Positions 1 to 9,292 are shown, numbered from the stretch's first letter. The stretch: DNA of 64,000 nucleotides from Saccharospirillum alexandrii (GCF_004000275.1 NZ_RCIP01000002.1:186283-250282); one strand, 5' to 3'. A program made the numbers and translations. Notes: a model not told the origin generated them from the letters alone.

Positions 1-2
1 CT

Positions 3-206
3 CTGCATACACCACTCATGAGTGTGACCAACGCGATCTCCGGCATCATCATTCTGGGCGCGCTGCTGCAAATCAGTGGCAGTGGCTCCTGGCTGGTAAG
101 CGTGCTGGCGACCATCAGCGTACTGGTTGCCAGCATTAACATTGCGGGCGGGTTTTATGTCACCCGACGAATGTTGAATATGTTCCGCAAAGGAGACCCG
201 TCATGA
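3..206 (+). CDS. pntA: NAD(P) transhydrogenase alpha subunit, C-terminal membrane part (5' truncated by window)
   Basis: This is the C-terminal membrane segment of the proton-translocating transhydrogenase alpha subunit, which with PntB couples hydride transfer from NADH to NADP+ to inward proton flow at the inner membrane. The frame is already open at the first bases and reads [14 protein letters not shown], a conserved PntA motif, so the ATG at 18 is internal and the gene begins before the window. Two hydrophobic helices follow. The stop overlaps the pntB start (ATGA), which suggests translational coupling. It cannot be told whether the gene is a full-length pntA or the separate small subunit (PntAB/PntA2) found in many bacteria. 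Confidence 0.9.
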   Translation: MHTPLMSVTNAISGIIILGALLQISGSGSWLVSVLATISVLVASINIAGGFYVTRRMLNMFRKGDPS

Positions 207-1588
207 CTGGACTGTTATCGATGGCCTATTTGCTGGCCGGGGTATTCTTCATTTTGTCACTGGGCGGGCTGAGCTCCCAGGAGACCGCTCGACGCGGCAA
301 CAACTACGGCATCGCCGGTATGGTGATCGCCATCGTTGCCACGGTGGCCTCTGCGGCCGTTGGGGCTTACTTCGTACTGGCGATTGCCGTCGCCATTGGT
401 GCGGCCATAGGGCTCTGGCTGGCCTCAAGAGTGGAAATGACGGCCATGCCGCAACTGGTCGCCCTGCTCCACAGCTTTGTTGGCCTGGCCGCAGTACTGA
501 TTGGTTGGGCGGCTTATCTGGACCCCAGATCGCAGTTGGCGGGCGCTGAAAAGGTCATTCAAAATACCGAGATCTACCTCGGCATCTTCATCGGCGCCAT
601 TACCCTCACCGGCTCATGGGCGGCCTACGGCAAGCTGCAGGGCATTCTGTCAAGCAAACCACTGGCATTACCGGGCCGTCATGTCATGAATGCCGTTGCG
701 ATCATCGTGTCGCTGGTCATGCTGATCCTGTTTGCACCTGATGGTCATGGTTCAGGCGATGCCACCATGCTCCTGCTGATGACACTGATCGCGCTGCTGC
801 TCGGTGCCCATCTGGTTGCTGCTATCGGCGGAGCGGACATGCCGGTGGTCATTTCGATGCTGAACAGCTATTCCGGCTGGGCCGCAGCGGCCACCGGCTT
901 CATGCTGGGTAACGATCTGCTGATCATCACCGGTGCACTGGTCGGTTCTTCCGGCGCGATTCTCAGTTACATCATGTGCAAGGCGATGAACCGGTCGTTC
1001 ATCAGTGTCATTCTGGGTGGCTTTGGCACCGACTCCGGCTCAAGCGCCGACGATGAAGACTACGGCGAAGCACGCAGTGCCTCAGCCGATGAAGTAGCGA
1101 GCTGGCTACGTGATGCTGATTCGGTGGTTATCGCCCCTGGCTTTGGCATGGCAGTCGCCCACGCCCAGCAAGCGGTTGCTGAACTTACGTCCACATTGCG
1201 TAAGCAGGGCAAGACGGTGCGCTTTGCGATTCACCCCGTCGCGGGGCGATTGCCAGGGCACATGAACGTGCTGCTGGCGGAAGCCAACGTGCCCTATGAC
1301 ATTGTGCTGGAGATGGATGAGATCAACGATGACCTGCCGAAAACTGACGTCACACTGGTGATAGGTGCCAATGACATCTGCAATCCGGACGCTCAGGAAA
1401 AACCCGGCTCACCCATCGCTGGCATGCCAGTGCTGGAGGTCTGGCACGCGCATCAGGTGGTGATACTGAAGCGGTCGATGGCAACCGGTTACGCCGGCGT
1501 CAGCAATCCGCTGTTCTATCGCGACAACAGCAGCATGCTGTTTGGCGATGCCAAAGAAAGCGTGCAAGCTCTGGTCAGCAAGTTGTAA
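203..1588 (+). CDS. pntB: NAD(P) transhydrogenase beta subunit
   Basis: PntB has the proton-conducting membrane domain and the NADP(H)-binding domain of transhydrogenase. The 461-residue length equals the usual family length. About nine hydrophobic helices occupy residues 1-270. The soluble domain III follows from about residue 300 with [15 protein letters not shown], the NADP-binding GxGxxVA/AQ-type loop, then [19 protein letters not shown] and [11 protein letters not shown], all family hallmarks. The start overlaps the pntA stop and has the Shine-Dalgarno AAAGGAG about 8 nt upstream. The gene ends convergently against the next gene, with a hairpin between them. Confidence 0.97.
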   Translation: MTGLLSMAYLLAGVFFILSLGGLSSQETARRGNNYGIAGMVIAIVATVASAAVGAYFVLAIAVAIGAAIGLWLASRVEMTAMPQLVALLHSFVGLAAVLIGWAAYLDPRSQLAGAEKVIQNTEIYLGIFIGAITLTGSWAAYGKLQGILSSKPLALPGRHVMNAVAIIVSLVMLILFAPDGHGSGDATMLLLMTLIALLLGAHLVAAIGGADMPVVISMLNSYSGWAAAATGFMLGNDLLIITGALVGSSGAILSYIMCKAMNRSFISVILGGFGTDSGSSADDEDYGEARSASADEVASWLRDADSVVIAPGFGMAVAHAQQAVAELTSTLRKQGKTVRFAIHPVAGRLPGHMNVLLAEANVPYDIVLEMDEINDDLPKTDVTLVIGANDICNPDAQEKPGSPIAGMPVLEVWHAHQVVILKRSMATGYAGVSNPLFYRDNSSMLFGDAKESVQALVSKL

Positions 1589-1601
1589 CACTCCCTAGCC
1601 A

Positions 1602-1621
1602 GAGCCGGAAGGCTCCGGCTC
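1602..1621. terminator. Short hairpin between convergent genes
   Basis: GAGCCGGA and TCCGGCTC form a perfect 8-bp stem around the 4-nt loop AGGC. It lies between the pntB stop and the stop of the facing gene, which it overlaps. There is no T-tract on either side, so a terminator role is only a guess. Confidence 0.45.
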
Positions 1622-2084
1622 AGGCGGCACCCTGCTTGCGAGCGAGCAATTTTGTCAGCACCCGGGACACCTGGGTGCGCCCTTCGGCGTTGATCATCAG
1701 CGCCTTGGGCGTCAGCCCTTCCAGGTCGGGGTTCGGAGTTGCCAGCCAGGCCTGAGCAGCATCAACACTGCCCAGTGCATTACAGGCATGCAACACCAGC
1801 TTGCTGATGTCATCCACCATGCTTTGTGCAGGCGGTTCTTCCGACAGATCCATCCCGACCAACTGTGCATCCGGTATGGCCTGTTGCACCTGCGATTTAG
1901 CGTACTCCAGTACCTGGGTAACACTGGCGCCTTCCCGGCTGAAGTGAATCGAGAACTCACCACTTGGGTTCGACCCCAGTCCCTCAATGGTAAAATCCGA
2001 CCCTGGCATCTGCCCTGCAACGGCGGCCGCATCTACCGCCGCCGAGTCCGGCAACTGAAATGTCAGTGTAAAATGGTGCAGCAT
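1620..2084 (-). CDS. Uncharacterised protein with ParS/MbcA-like C-terminal region
   Basis: A 154-residue cytoplasmic protein that I do not recognise as a whole. Residues 1-90 are mixed alpha/beta with no clear motif. Residues from about 100 (ALGSVDAAQAWLATPNPDL, then GLTPKALMINAEGRTQVSRV) strongly resemble the C-terminal toxin-binding domain of Xre/MbcA/ParS antitoxins (DUF2384). That domain has an AxxWLxxPNxxLxGxxPxxLL pattern followed by a helix. Family antitoxins normally sit beside a RES-domain toxin. No such toxin is adjacent here, so the protein is either an orphan domain user or not an antitoxin. It reads away from the neighbouring FabH-like gene. Confidence 0.75.
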   Translation of the reverse strand: MLHHFTLTFQLPDSAAVDAAAVAGQMPGSDFTIEGLGSNPSGEFSIHFSREGASVTQVLEYAKSQVQQAIPDAQLVGMDLSEEPPAQSMVDDISKLVLHACNALGSVDAAQAWLATPNPDLEGLTPKALMINAEGRTQVSRVLTKLLARKQGAA

Positions 2085-2236
2085 GTCAGCCTTCTTATTA
2101 TCGTGAGCACCCCTAAAGCATACCCAAACTGGCCGGGCTTTGAAAAACTTTCACGGATAGCCCTGTTTAGCCCACCATCAACCCGCCAACACTGACCAAA
2201 CTCAGGTGGGCTGCTACACTAAAGCCTTAGCCAATG

Positions 2237-2255
2237 TTCAAACTGGCAGTTTGAA
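2237..2255. promoter_or_regulatory. PsrA/FadR-like palindromic operator candidate
   Basis: TTCAAACTG-G-CAGTTTGAA is a perfect 9-nt palindrome around one base. It resembles the PsrA site described for gammaproteobacteria (TTCAAAC-N4-GTTTGAA), here with a 5-nt rather than 4-nt centre. It lies in the divergent region upstream of the FabH-like synthase, directly before a TATACA sequence that could be a -10 box. A fatty-acid-responsive TetR regulator binding here is inference. Confidence 0.6.
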
Positions 2256-2293
2256 TATACAAATGGCTGACTAATATTTCTTGCCGGGAAAAC

Positions 2294-2405
2294 GTGCCAG
2301 CCACCAGGCAGGCCTATCCGGGTCGGCGTAAACCCCTCCCTGGAGCCTAGGCCACAGCATCCATGCTTCGGACTACCCCGGATAGGCCTGCCTGGTAGCC
2401 AGCAC
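2294..2405 (+). repeat. REP-like long-arm element, copy 1
   Basis: Arms 2294-2322 and 2377-2405 are inverted and pair over 29 nt. The inner 20 nt (2303-2322 with 2377-2396) pair perfectly, and the outer part has G.T-type mismatches. The core between them has the family landmarks GTCGGCGTAAA, TGGAGCCTAGG, a CAGCAT/ATGCT palindrome and GGACTACCCC. It sits in the long leader between the divergent 154-aa gene and the FabH-like gene. Confidence 0.9.
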
Positions 2406-2473
2406 TCGGCTCATCGCAATCGCTAGTACACCATATTAAAAGAAACCAAATTACTCGATAGAAGGATCACTTT

Positions 2474-3604
2474 ATGTCTGCCAATGACTCTGTTGTTATC
2501 AGTGGCGCTGGTCTCTGGACGCCTGAAAACGTGCTCACTAACACAGAGTTGGTGCAGGTACTGAACGAATATGCCGATAAGTTCAATCACGAGCATGCCA
2601 GCGAAATAGAAGCGGGCACCCTGGAGCCAGTCGCCAAGTCCGACCCCGATTTCATCACCAAAGCCAGCGGCATCCGTCAGCGTTACGTCTATGTCAAAGA
2701 TGGCATTATGGACGTCGATCGCATGCGCCCGCGAATTCAGGAGCGCCCCGATGACGAACTGAGTCACCAGGGAGAGATGGCCGTTGCTGCCGCCAGAAAG
2801 GCACTTGCCGCCGCCAATAAGAGCGCGGCTGATATTGATGCCGTGATTGTCAGCTGTGCCTACACCCAACGCTCCTACCCGGCCATTGCGATTGAAGTGC
2901 AGGCCGAACTCGGCATCGAGGGCTTCGGCTTCGACATGCTGGTAGCCTGCTCCGCCGCCACCTTCGCCCTGCACCGCGCTTACGAGATGGTCAAAGCAGG
3001 AACGGCCAGAGCGGTACTGGTCATCAACCCGGAACTGACCTCACCCCAGGTAAACTACCGCGACCGCGACAGCCACTTTATTTTCGGTGATGTTGCCACC
3101 GCCATGGTGGTCGAACGGGGCGACACTGCCAATGCCGAGCATGTTTACGACATACTGGGCATCAAGGCGAAAACGGTCTATTCAAACAATATCCGCTCGA
3201 ACTTTGGCTTCGTTTCACACGCTTTCGATTCCGACCCATTTGGCCCCGACAAACTCTTCCACCAGGAAGGCCGCAAGGTTTTCAAGGAAGTCTGCCCGAT
3301 GGCTGCTGATCACCTGGCAGCTCAAATCGAAGCCGTGGGTGCCGACATCGGTCAGGTTCGGCGCTGGTGGTTGCACCAGGCCAATATCAACATGAATCAG
3401 CTGATCACCAAGCGCCTGCTGGGCCATGTGGGCACACAAGACGAAGCGCCGATCGTGCTCGACGAGTATGCAAACACCGCCTCAGCCGGTTCGATCATTG
3501 CCTTTAACCTGCACCATCAGGATCTCAAATCCGGTGATCTGGGGGTGATTTGCTCGTTTGGGGCGGGGTATTCGATTGGTAGTCTGGCATTGCGCAAGCG
3601 CTAA
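2474..3604 (+). CDS. Beta-ketoacyl-ACP synthase III-like condensing enzyme
   Basis: A thiolase-fold condensing enzyme of the FabH superfamily, 376 residues, longer than ordinary FabH (about 317). The triad is visible: Cys159 in MLVACSAATFALH, His near 301 in WWLHQANINMNQ, and Asn near 334 in EYANTASAGSI. An insertion of about 40 residues near the N-terminus (residues 30-85) matches the longer FabH-like group that includes P. aeruginosa PA3286, which feeds medium-chain acyl-CoA into fatty acid synthesis; this assignment is from memory. The start has the Shine-Dalgarno GAAGGA 8 nt upstream. The gene stands alone behind a PsrA-like palindrome and a repeat element, consistent with fatty-acid-responsive control. 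Confidence 0.85.
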   Translation: MSANDSVVISGAGLWTPENVLTNTELVQVLNEYADKFNHEHASEIEAGTLEPVAKSDPDFITKASGIRQRYVYVKDGIMDVDRMRPRIQERPDDELSHQGEMAVAAARKALAAANKSAADIDAVIVSCAYTQRSYPAIAIEVQAELGIEGFGFDMLVACSAATFALHRAYEMVKAGTARAVLVINPELTSPQVNYRDRDSHFIFGDVATAMVVERGDTANAEHVYDILGIKAKTVYSNNIRSNFGFVSHAFDSDPFGPDKLFHQEGRKVFKEVCPMAADHLAAQIEAVGADIGQVRRWWLHQANINMNQLITKRLLGHVGTQDEAPIVLDEYANTASAGSIIAFNLHHQDLKSGDLGVICSFGAGYSIGSLALRKR

Positions 3605-3703
3605 GTTCAGTTAGTTATGAGTCCCGCTCATATTTCTAATGGACTCAGGCACCCGCTAACCCTTGTTAGGTATTAAGTAAGGCAATGTTTGGCAGGATAC
3701 CAA

Positions 3704-3816
3704 GTGTTGGCTGCCGGGTAGGCCTATCTGGGGTAGTCCGTAGCATGAATGCTACGGTCTAGGCCCCATGGACGGGTTCACGCCGACCCCAGACAGGCCT
3801 ACCCGGTGGCCGACAC
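3704..3816 (-). repeat. REP-like long-arm element, copy 2
   Basis: Arms 3704-3733 and 3787-3816 (30 nt each) are inverted with 26 of 30 identities. Three of the four differences are G.T wobbles on the plus strand. In the minus orientation the core reads GTCGGCGTGAACCCGTCCAT, then CCTAGACCGTAGCAT with a matching ATGCTACGG. It lies between the convergent FabH-like and cnoX genes. Confidence 0.9.
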
Positions 3817-3831
3817 GAACGACAGACACCA

Positions 3832-4710
3832 TCAATAGAGCAACGTAAACAACTGGCGCTGGTATTTGACGGCCGTTGGGTCGCCTTTGCCCAGGCTGTT
3901 GACGATGTCGAGGAAGGTTTTGCGGGCTTCGCCGTCTTTGAAGGTTTTATCTTTGCGCAGAATGCCCAGCAGGGTGTCCAGCGCGTCGGCGTGGCGGTTG
4001 ATCTGGCTGTACTGGACCGCCAGTTCATAGGCCAGCTCCAGATTGTCAGGGTCAGCGTCCCGTTTGCTTTGCAATTCCTGAATCTCCGGCGATTCAGCAG
4101 CCTGATGCAACAGCGTCAGTCGGGATTTCAGCGCCGCGTATTCCGGCTCGGTTTGCTCCGTCATGGTCATTTTATCGAGAATGGCTTCAGCGTCTTCGGC
4201 ACGGTGCAAAGCGACATAAACATCGGCCAGGGCGAACGCAATGGCGGTTTCGCCATCGCTCAGGGTGTAGGCTTCGCGCAGCAGAGGCAGCGCCTCATCA
4301 AGCTTGCCTTGAGTGTGCAGCGCCTGGGCCTGATCCAGCAAGCTGTCCCAGGGCTTGGGCAAGTACTTCTCAAGGCGCTCCCGAATGGCGGATTCGGGCT
4401 CCGCTCCCATAAAGGCATCGACCGGCTGGCCATTCACGATCAGCGCCACTGTCGGCAGGCTGCGCACACCGAACTGGGCCACAATGTTGGGTTGCTCATC
4501 GGCATTAACCTTGGCTAACAGCAATTGCCCCTGGTATTCGGCCGCCAGCTTTTCGAGTATCGGCATCAATGCCTTGCAGGGCGCACACCACTCAGCCCAA
4601 AAATCCATGACCACCAGGCGACGCTGGGATTCCTCCACCATGACGTGCTGGAAGTTCTGTTCGGTTACGACCACCACGTTGCCGGCATCTTGCCCGTATA
4701 CTTCGTTCAT
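3832..4710 (-). CDS. cnoX: Chaperedoxin CnoX (YbbN), thioredoxin-TPR protein
   Basis: A cytoplasmic thioredoxin-fold protein with a C-terminal TPR region that acts as a redox-linked holdase in E. coli and hands clients to GroEL. The thioredoxin domain covers about residues 8-115 with WAEWCAPCKAL, so the active site is CAPC, unlike the SQHC of E. coli CnoX. Helical TPR-like repeats follow to the end (LHTQGKLDEALPLLREAY; LAVQYSQINRHADALDTLL). The length of 292 residues is close to the E. coli protein (284). I chose ATG 4710 because GAGGG lies just upstream and the protein then begins at MNEVYGQD. An upstream ATG at 4743 is possible but has no such site. Confidence 0.93.
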   Translation of the reverse strand: MNEVYGQDAGNVVVVTEQNFQHVMVEESQRRLVVMDFWAEWCAPCKALMPILEKLAAEYQGQLLLAKVNADEQPNIVAQFGVRSLPTVALIVNGQPVDAFMGAEPESAIRERLEKYLPKPWDSLLDQAQALHTQGKLDEALPLLREAYTLSDGETAIAFALADVYVALHRAEDAEAILDKMTMTEQTEPEYAALKSRLTLLHQAAESPEIQELQSKRDADPDNLELAYELAVQYSQINRHADALDTLLGILRKDKTFKDGEARKTFLDIVNSLGKGDPTAVKYQRQLFTLLY

Positions 4711-4898
4711 AACACCCTCGCGTTCAAAAACTGGCTTTATCACCCCATTATTGGGACATCACCGCATTTCGCAATACCGGGGGTTCCACCAGAGCACCCG
4801 GGATGCCATGACAGCGGCGCGACCGACCGTTACAATCCCTGTCGTCACAGACTCCCGCTGCCGGCGCTGACCGGTTTACTGTGGAATCTGAGCCTCAT

Positions 4899-4927
4899 TT
4901 GAGTCCGGGCCGGTATCGCCATGCTAT
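4899..4927 (+). promoter_or_regulatory. Possible sigma70 promoter for the M16 protease gene
   Basis: TTGAGT at 4899-4904, a 17-nt spacer, then TGCTAT at 4922-4927. This would start transcription about 35 nt before the chosen ATG at 4969. The match is moderate. Confidence 0.35.
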
Positions 4928-4968
4928 CCCATAGCCGGTTCACTATGCATCGTCATCAGGAGCGCAGT

Positions 4969-7908
4969 ATGAAACGTGGTGTTCTCATCGCCATCACAAC
5001 CGGGGTTATTGTCGCCCTGGCCAGCGCAGGTCTGGTTGTAACCAGTGCCTCGAACGCCGGGGCGGAAAATCCGTCGAACATCATCGTCAGTGAACGGGAA
5101 GACCGGGTATTCCATCAGTATCAGCTGGAAAACGGACTCAAGGTCGTACTGGTGTCCGATGAAGACGCCGAAGTTGCCGCAGCCGCCCTGAACGTCAGCG
5201 TTGGCTCCTGGAGCAACCCGGCCGACTTGCCGGGCCTGGCTCATTTTCTGGAACACATGCTGTTTCTCGGTACCGAAAAGTACCCGAATGCCGATGAGTA
5301 CCACCAGTTTATCGAACAAAACGGCGGCAACAACAATGCTTACACCGCTGATGAAAACACCCTCTACTACTTTGACATCGATGCCGATCACCTTGAACCG
5401 GCCCTGGACCGGCTGGCGCAGTTTTTCATCGCCCCCCTGTTCGACGCCAGCTACATAGAACGCGAGATCAACGCGGTGCAATCTGAGTTTACAGCCAGTC
5501 TGCAAGACGATAACCGTCGACGTGAAGACGCGGTGCGCGAACTGGTCAACCCCAAGCATCCAGCGGCCAACCTCGCCATCGGCAATGCCCAAACGCTCGA
5601 TAACGACCAACTGCGCGAACGGATGCAAGCCTTCTATCGTGAGCACTATGTGGCAAACCGCCTGTCGCTGGCCGTGGTTGGCCCCCAGGATATTGAGACA
5701 CTGAAAGACTGGGTCGATTCTCGCTTCAATCAGATACGGTCGGTCTCCTCAGAACCGCTGCAAATAGACGTGCCGCAGTTCCGCACCAGCCAGTTGCCCA
5801 TGCTGATCGAGGTAGAGCCCCGTCGTGAAAGCAGACTGCTCCAGTTCCGCTTCCCGGTCCCGGCAACCGTGCCTGAGCTCGACACCAAGCCTTACACCTA
5901 CCTGGCAAGCCTGCTCGACCACCAGGGGCCCGGCACCCTGTTCGAAGCACTGAAGGAGCAAGGCTGGGCAGACGGAATATCGGCCCGTGCACCCGGCACC
6001 AGCCGCAATTCGGATACCTTCACCATCGCTTTGCAACTGACCCCTGAAGGCATGGCCAACTGGCAAAGCGTCGCGACACTGATGTTCAGCTACCTGCAAA
6101 CCATCGAACAAGCGGGGTTAAACGAGTGGCGCTATAAAGAACTGCAAACCATTAACGAGATCAACTTCGAATTCGCGGAACAGGTATCCCCCACTGCCAC
6201 GGCACAGCATCTGGCAACCCGGCTGATGCACTACCCGGCAGATCAGTTGCTGATAGGCCCCTATCGGCTGGCGCAATTCGATGCCGAAGCGATTCAACGC
6301 TGGCTGTCCTACCTGCAACCGGATAACGCCCTGGTCATACTAATGGCGCCGGACGTGGAAACAGACACCGTCAGCGAGTGGTACGAAACCCCTTACAAGG
6401 CAACGCCGCTGTCGGGCTCGGTGGTCGCCGAATGGCGTGCGCCCGAGCCCGACAGCAACCTGACTCTGCCTGAGGAAAACTTGTTCATCCCGGAAGACCT
6501 GACCGTGCTGCCCTTTGCCGGGCGCCAGAGCGACCTGATCAACAACACGCCCCTGGTCATTAAACAGACGCCGGGCTTATCCATTTGGTTTGAACAGGAC
6601 GAAACCTTCAGAACGCCGAAGCTTGATATAACGGTCATGATGGAATCTCCCGACGCCAATGCCAGCGCCCGCAGCGCCATTGCAACGCAGCTGTTTATCG
6701 ACATGGTCGACGACGGGATGACCGATTTCCGCTACGACGCGGGCCGGGCAGGCTCCGGTTATGGCCTGTCATCATCGAAGCGTGGTCTGCAGATGCGACT
6801 CTATGGCTACAGCGACCGGCTGCACGTGTTACTCGACACCCTACTGGTGGAGTTGACTGACCCGGGCGTCAGCCAGCCCCGGTTTGAACAGCTAAAATCC
6901 GATCTCCAGCGCCGGCTGCGCAATACCCGCGAAGACCCGGTCCTGAATCAGATGGTTCGGCGCCTGAATACGGCACTGATCCGTGATTCCAGAACACCGG
7001 AGGCCCTGCTTGAAGCGCTTGAGGGCCTTACGCTCGACGATGTGCTCGCACACCGTGACACGTTGCTGAACCATCAGGCCATGACGATACTGATTCACGG
7101 CAACCAGACCGAAGACGGTGCCCTGCAACTGGCCAATCGCATCAGCGCGATGATCCCGCCCAGTGCCGATGTCGAGCCGGTCAGGAACGAAGTGGCCGCC
7201 CTGCCCAGCCGGCGTTACCGCCATGAAATGGCCATCGATCACAACGACAGTGCCCTGCTCGGCTACTATCAGGGTCAGGACAGTAGCCTGCGCGAGCGCG
7301 CTCTGTTTGCGTTGCTGGGCCGAACCATGAGCGCGCCCTATTTTGCGGAGATGCGCACCGAGGAGCAGCTGGGTTACATCGTTTTCAGCCAGAATTTCAT
7401 GGCCGACGATCTGCCTGGCCTGGTCGTCTACATTCAGTCACCCGACACGGACCCGGCCTTGTTGCAGCTGTTTTCAGACCGCTTCATGAACCGCTATCTG
7501 CAACAACTGCGCAGCCTCGACAGCGATGAGTTCAATCGTTACAAGGCAGGCCTGATCAACGATCTGACCACCCCGGAGCAAAACCTCTATGAGCTTAGCC
7601 AGACTTATTGGCAGGCCATCATGGACGGGAATCCGAACTTCAATACGCGCCGGCGTCTCGCGTCGGCTGTTGAGGCAATCAGTCTGGATGGCTTTACCCG
7701 TTTCTTTGAAAACCAGATGCTCAGAGACGACGCAAAACGTCTGGTTCTGCATCAGGTCGGCCGGGACATGGAAGAAGCCTACACAGAAAATGGCACCAAC
7801 CTGGTGGGCTTTTACACAGCTGACAACGTACAAACCATTCAGGAAGCCAGCCGCTGGATTAGACCTACCTTTAACAACCTGCCGGAGCGTTTGGATTCTA
7901 CCCAGTAG
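4969..7908 (+). CDS. Secreted insulinase-family (M16) zinc metalloprotease, pitrilysin-like
   Basis: A large M16 peptidase of 979 residues, matching E. coli protease III (962), a periplasmic enzyme that cuts small peptides. From ATG 4969 the protein starts MKRGVLIAITTGVIVALASA, a signal peptide ending near SNAGA. AGGAG ends 6 nt before this ATG, whereas the upstream in-frame ATG at 4921 would bury the signal. The inverted zinc motif HFLEH (about residues 92-96) is followed by the third ligand in EREINAVQSEF. The family arrangement of one active and three inactive domains is kept, with RTEEQLGYIVFS in the last quarter. Nothing nearby suggests a dedicated substrate. Confidence 0.95.
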   Translation: MKRGVLIAITTGVIVALASAGLVVTSASNAGAENPSNIIVSEREDRVFHQYQLENGLKVVLVSDEDAEVAAAALNVSVGSWSNPADLPGLAHFLEHMLFLGTEKYPNADEYHQFIEQNGGNNNAYTADENTLYYFDIDADHLEPALDRLAQFFIAPLFDASYIEREINAVQSEFTASLQDDNRRREDAVRELVNPKHPAANLAIGNAQTLDNDQLRERMQAFYREHYVANRLSLAVVGPQDIETLKDWVDSRFNQIRSVSSEPLQIDVPQFRTSQLPMLIEVEPRRESRLLQFRFPVPATVPELDTKPYTYLASLLDHQGPGTLFEALKEQGWADGISARAPGTSRNSDTFTIALQLTPEGMANWQSVATLMFSYLQTIEQAGLNEWRYKELQTINEINFEFAEQVSPTATAQHLATRLMHYPADQLLIGPYRLAQFDAEAIQRWLSYLQPDNALVILMAPDVETDTVSEWYETPYKATPLSGSVVAEWRAPEPDSNLTLPEENLFIPEDLTVLPFAGRQSDLINNTPLVIKQTPGLSIWFEQDETFRTPKLDITVMMESPDANASARSAIATQLFIDMVDDGMTDFRYDAGRAGSGYGLSSSKRGLQMRLYGYSDRLHVLLDTLLVELTDPGVSQPRFEQLKSDLQRRLRNTREDPVLNQMVRRLNTALIRDSRTPEALLEALEGLTLDDVLAHRDTLLNHQAMTILIHGNQTEDGALQLANRISAMIPPSADVEPVRNEVAALPSRRYRHEMAIDHNDSALLGYYQGQDSSLRERALFALLGRTMSAPYFAEMRTEEQLGYIVFSQNFMADDLPGLVVYIQSPDTDPALLQLFSDRFMNRYLQQLRSLDSDEFNRYKAGLINDLTTPEQNLYELSQTYWQAIMDGNPNFNTRRRLASAVEAISLDGFTRFFENQMLRDDAKRLVLHQVGRDMEEAYTENGTNLVGFYTADNVQTIQEASRWIRPTFNNLPERLDSTQ

Positions 7909-8040
7909 AGCGGCTGTGGCTGGATACCAGGCAGACTTGCCCGGTATCCAGCGCTTTCTTTTGCGAGTGATACCCACCTAATCGGTGGCTGGGTTACTCA
8001 CGGTACTGAAGTGCTTAAAAGGCATGGACTGCACCCTCAA

Positions 8041-9042
8041 TCAACCCGGTAGATCCGACTCCTGCCAGCTATTCTGTCTGCGCGGCAATACCACCAGTAC
8101 TTCGGTCCCTTTTTCGCCATCCAGCACATCCAGATTGCCACCCAGCATTTGTGCCAGCCGGCGCGCCACAACCAGCGACAAGCCGGGCCCAACGTCGCGG
8201 CCCTCGTCAATGACGCTGGTGTAATGGGTGAGCACATTGCTGAGCTGTTCCACGCCAAGATGGCGGCCGTCAGCGCTGATCCGGACGCGCAGTGCCTCGC
8301 CAAGCTCTGCATCGATATACCCGATCAGATGAACCTGAACCAGGCCCCCCTCGTTCATTCGCATCAGCGAGTACACGACCCGGGTTAACAATGAGTGCAG
8401 CCAGTTTACGTCAGACACCAGCGGCAACTGATCTTCCTGGTGTTCAAACTTGACCCGGGTTTTGTAATTTTTTCCGTACCGCTGCCATTCTTCGCAAAAC
8501 CCTTCCAGCACGGTGAGCAAGTTGATGTTCTCGGCCCGTGGCAATTCCGATTTCAACTCCAGTCGAGCCAGTACCTTCAAATCATCGGCATAGCGCTGCA
8601 TCAGCTCAGATTTTTCACGGATTCGTTCCAGCGCATCAGGCTGGCTGGAGGTACATAACGACTGAACCTCGGCCATAGCCGTATTCAGGGCGTTGGCCAT
8701 GTTCTTTAACGCCAGATCCTTCTCCTGCGCTGATGACAGCACCAGTCGCCTCAGTTCGGCGCTTTGCTTGCCTTCATATTCGAACCGCTCAATCCGCAGA
8801 TGGCTTTCCTGTAATGTCCGCTTAACCCGGCTAACCTCCCGAAAGGCGTCGTCAGCGTGATGCTGGATACGGCTCAGTGCCAGCAGCGACACGGCCGCTG
8901 CCACCAAGAGCAACCCCACAGGCACCGCTAAAACCGGCAACGCCAGTACTGGCATCGCGAAATACACCAGAGCCGCCAAACTGCCCAGCCACAACACTCC
9001 GCTGACGACCCAAAGGGTCGCCACCTGTGACGTTTTATTCAC
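8041..9042 (-). CDS. Membrane histidine-kinase-like protein with degenerate catalytic motifs
   Basis: Two adjacent hydrophobic helices (residues about 7-55) are followed by a long coiled region and a C-terminal GHKL ATPase-like fold. The protein ends like a sensor kinase: GPGLSLVVARRLAQMLGG, then GTEVLVVLPRR. The phosphoacceptor region reads LKNMANALNTAMAEVQ, with no histidine where SHELRTPL is expected. The N-box Asn is also missing (LLTRVVYSLMRMNEGG). It is therefore probably not an active kinase, and may act as an ATP-binding or scaffold protein. I chose GTG 9042 because GGGAG lies 6 nt upstream. The ATG at 9195 would add a basic, unconvincing N-terminus. No response regulator is adjacent. 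Confidence 0.75.
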   Translation of the reverse strand: MNKTSQVATLWVVSGVLWLGSLAALVYFAMPVLALPVLAVPVGLLLVAAAVSLLALSRIQHHADDAFREVSRVKRTLQESHLRIERFEYEGKQSAELRRLVLSSAQEKDLALKNMANALNTAMAEVQSLCTSSQPDALERIREKSELMQRYADDLKVLARLELKSELPRAENINLLTVLEGFCEEWQRYGKNYKTRVKFEHQEDQLPLVSDVNWLHSLLTRVVYSLMRMNEGGLVQVHLIGYIDAELGEALRVRISADGRHLGVEQLSNVLTHYTSVIDEGRDVGPGLSLVVARRLAQMLGGNLDVLDGEKGTEVLVVLPRRQNSWQESDLPG

Positions 9043-9240
9043 TGCATTCTCCCAAACCACAAACGTTATAAGCGCCAACCCGGCCAGACAGGCACAGGGA
9101 CGACCATCAGTTGCACGCAGTTTGCCATTAAATCGAGGGTTTCGCAGTTTTCTTAATGGCTCACGGTTCACAGGCCTGGCCGCACTCATTGCCATTTGCC
9201 TGAATAAGGTGCTTGATAATCAACCAATCTGACGTTGTTT

Positions 9241-9269
9241 TTGACGGATATTGGGCATAAACTTATTAA
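9241..9269 (+). promoter_or_regulatory. Sigma70 promoter for the deoCAB operon
   Basis: TTGACG at 9241-9246, a 17-nt spacer, and TATTAA at 9264-9269. The predicted transcription start is near 9276, leaving a leader of under 20 nt before the deoC ATG at 9293. Both hexamers are close to consensus and the spacing is ideal. Confidence 0.65.
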
Positions 9270-9292
9270 AAACTGACCATTTGGACAATAAA

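Noticed and set aside
4711-4743. Upstream start for CnoX at 4743
   Set aside because: The ATG at 4710 has a good ribosome site and matches the family N-terminus, while the extension does not.
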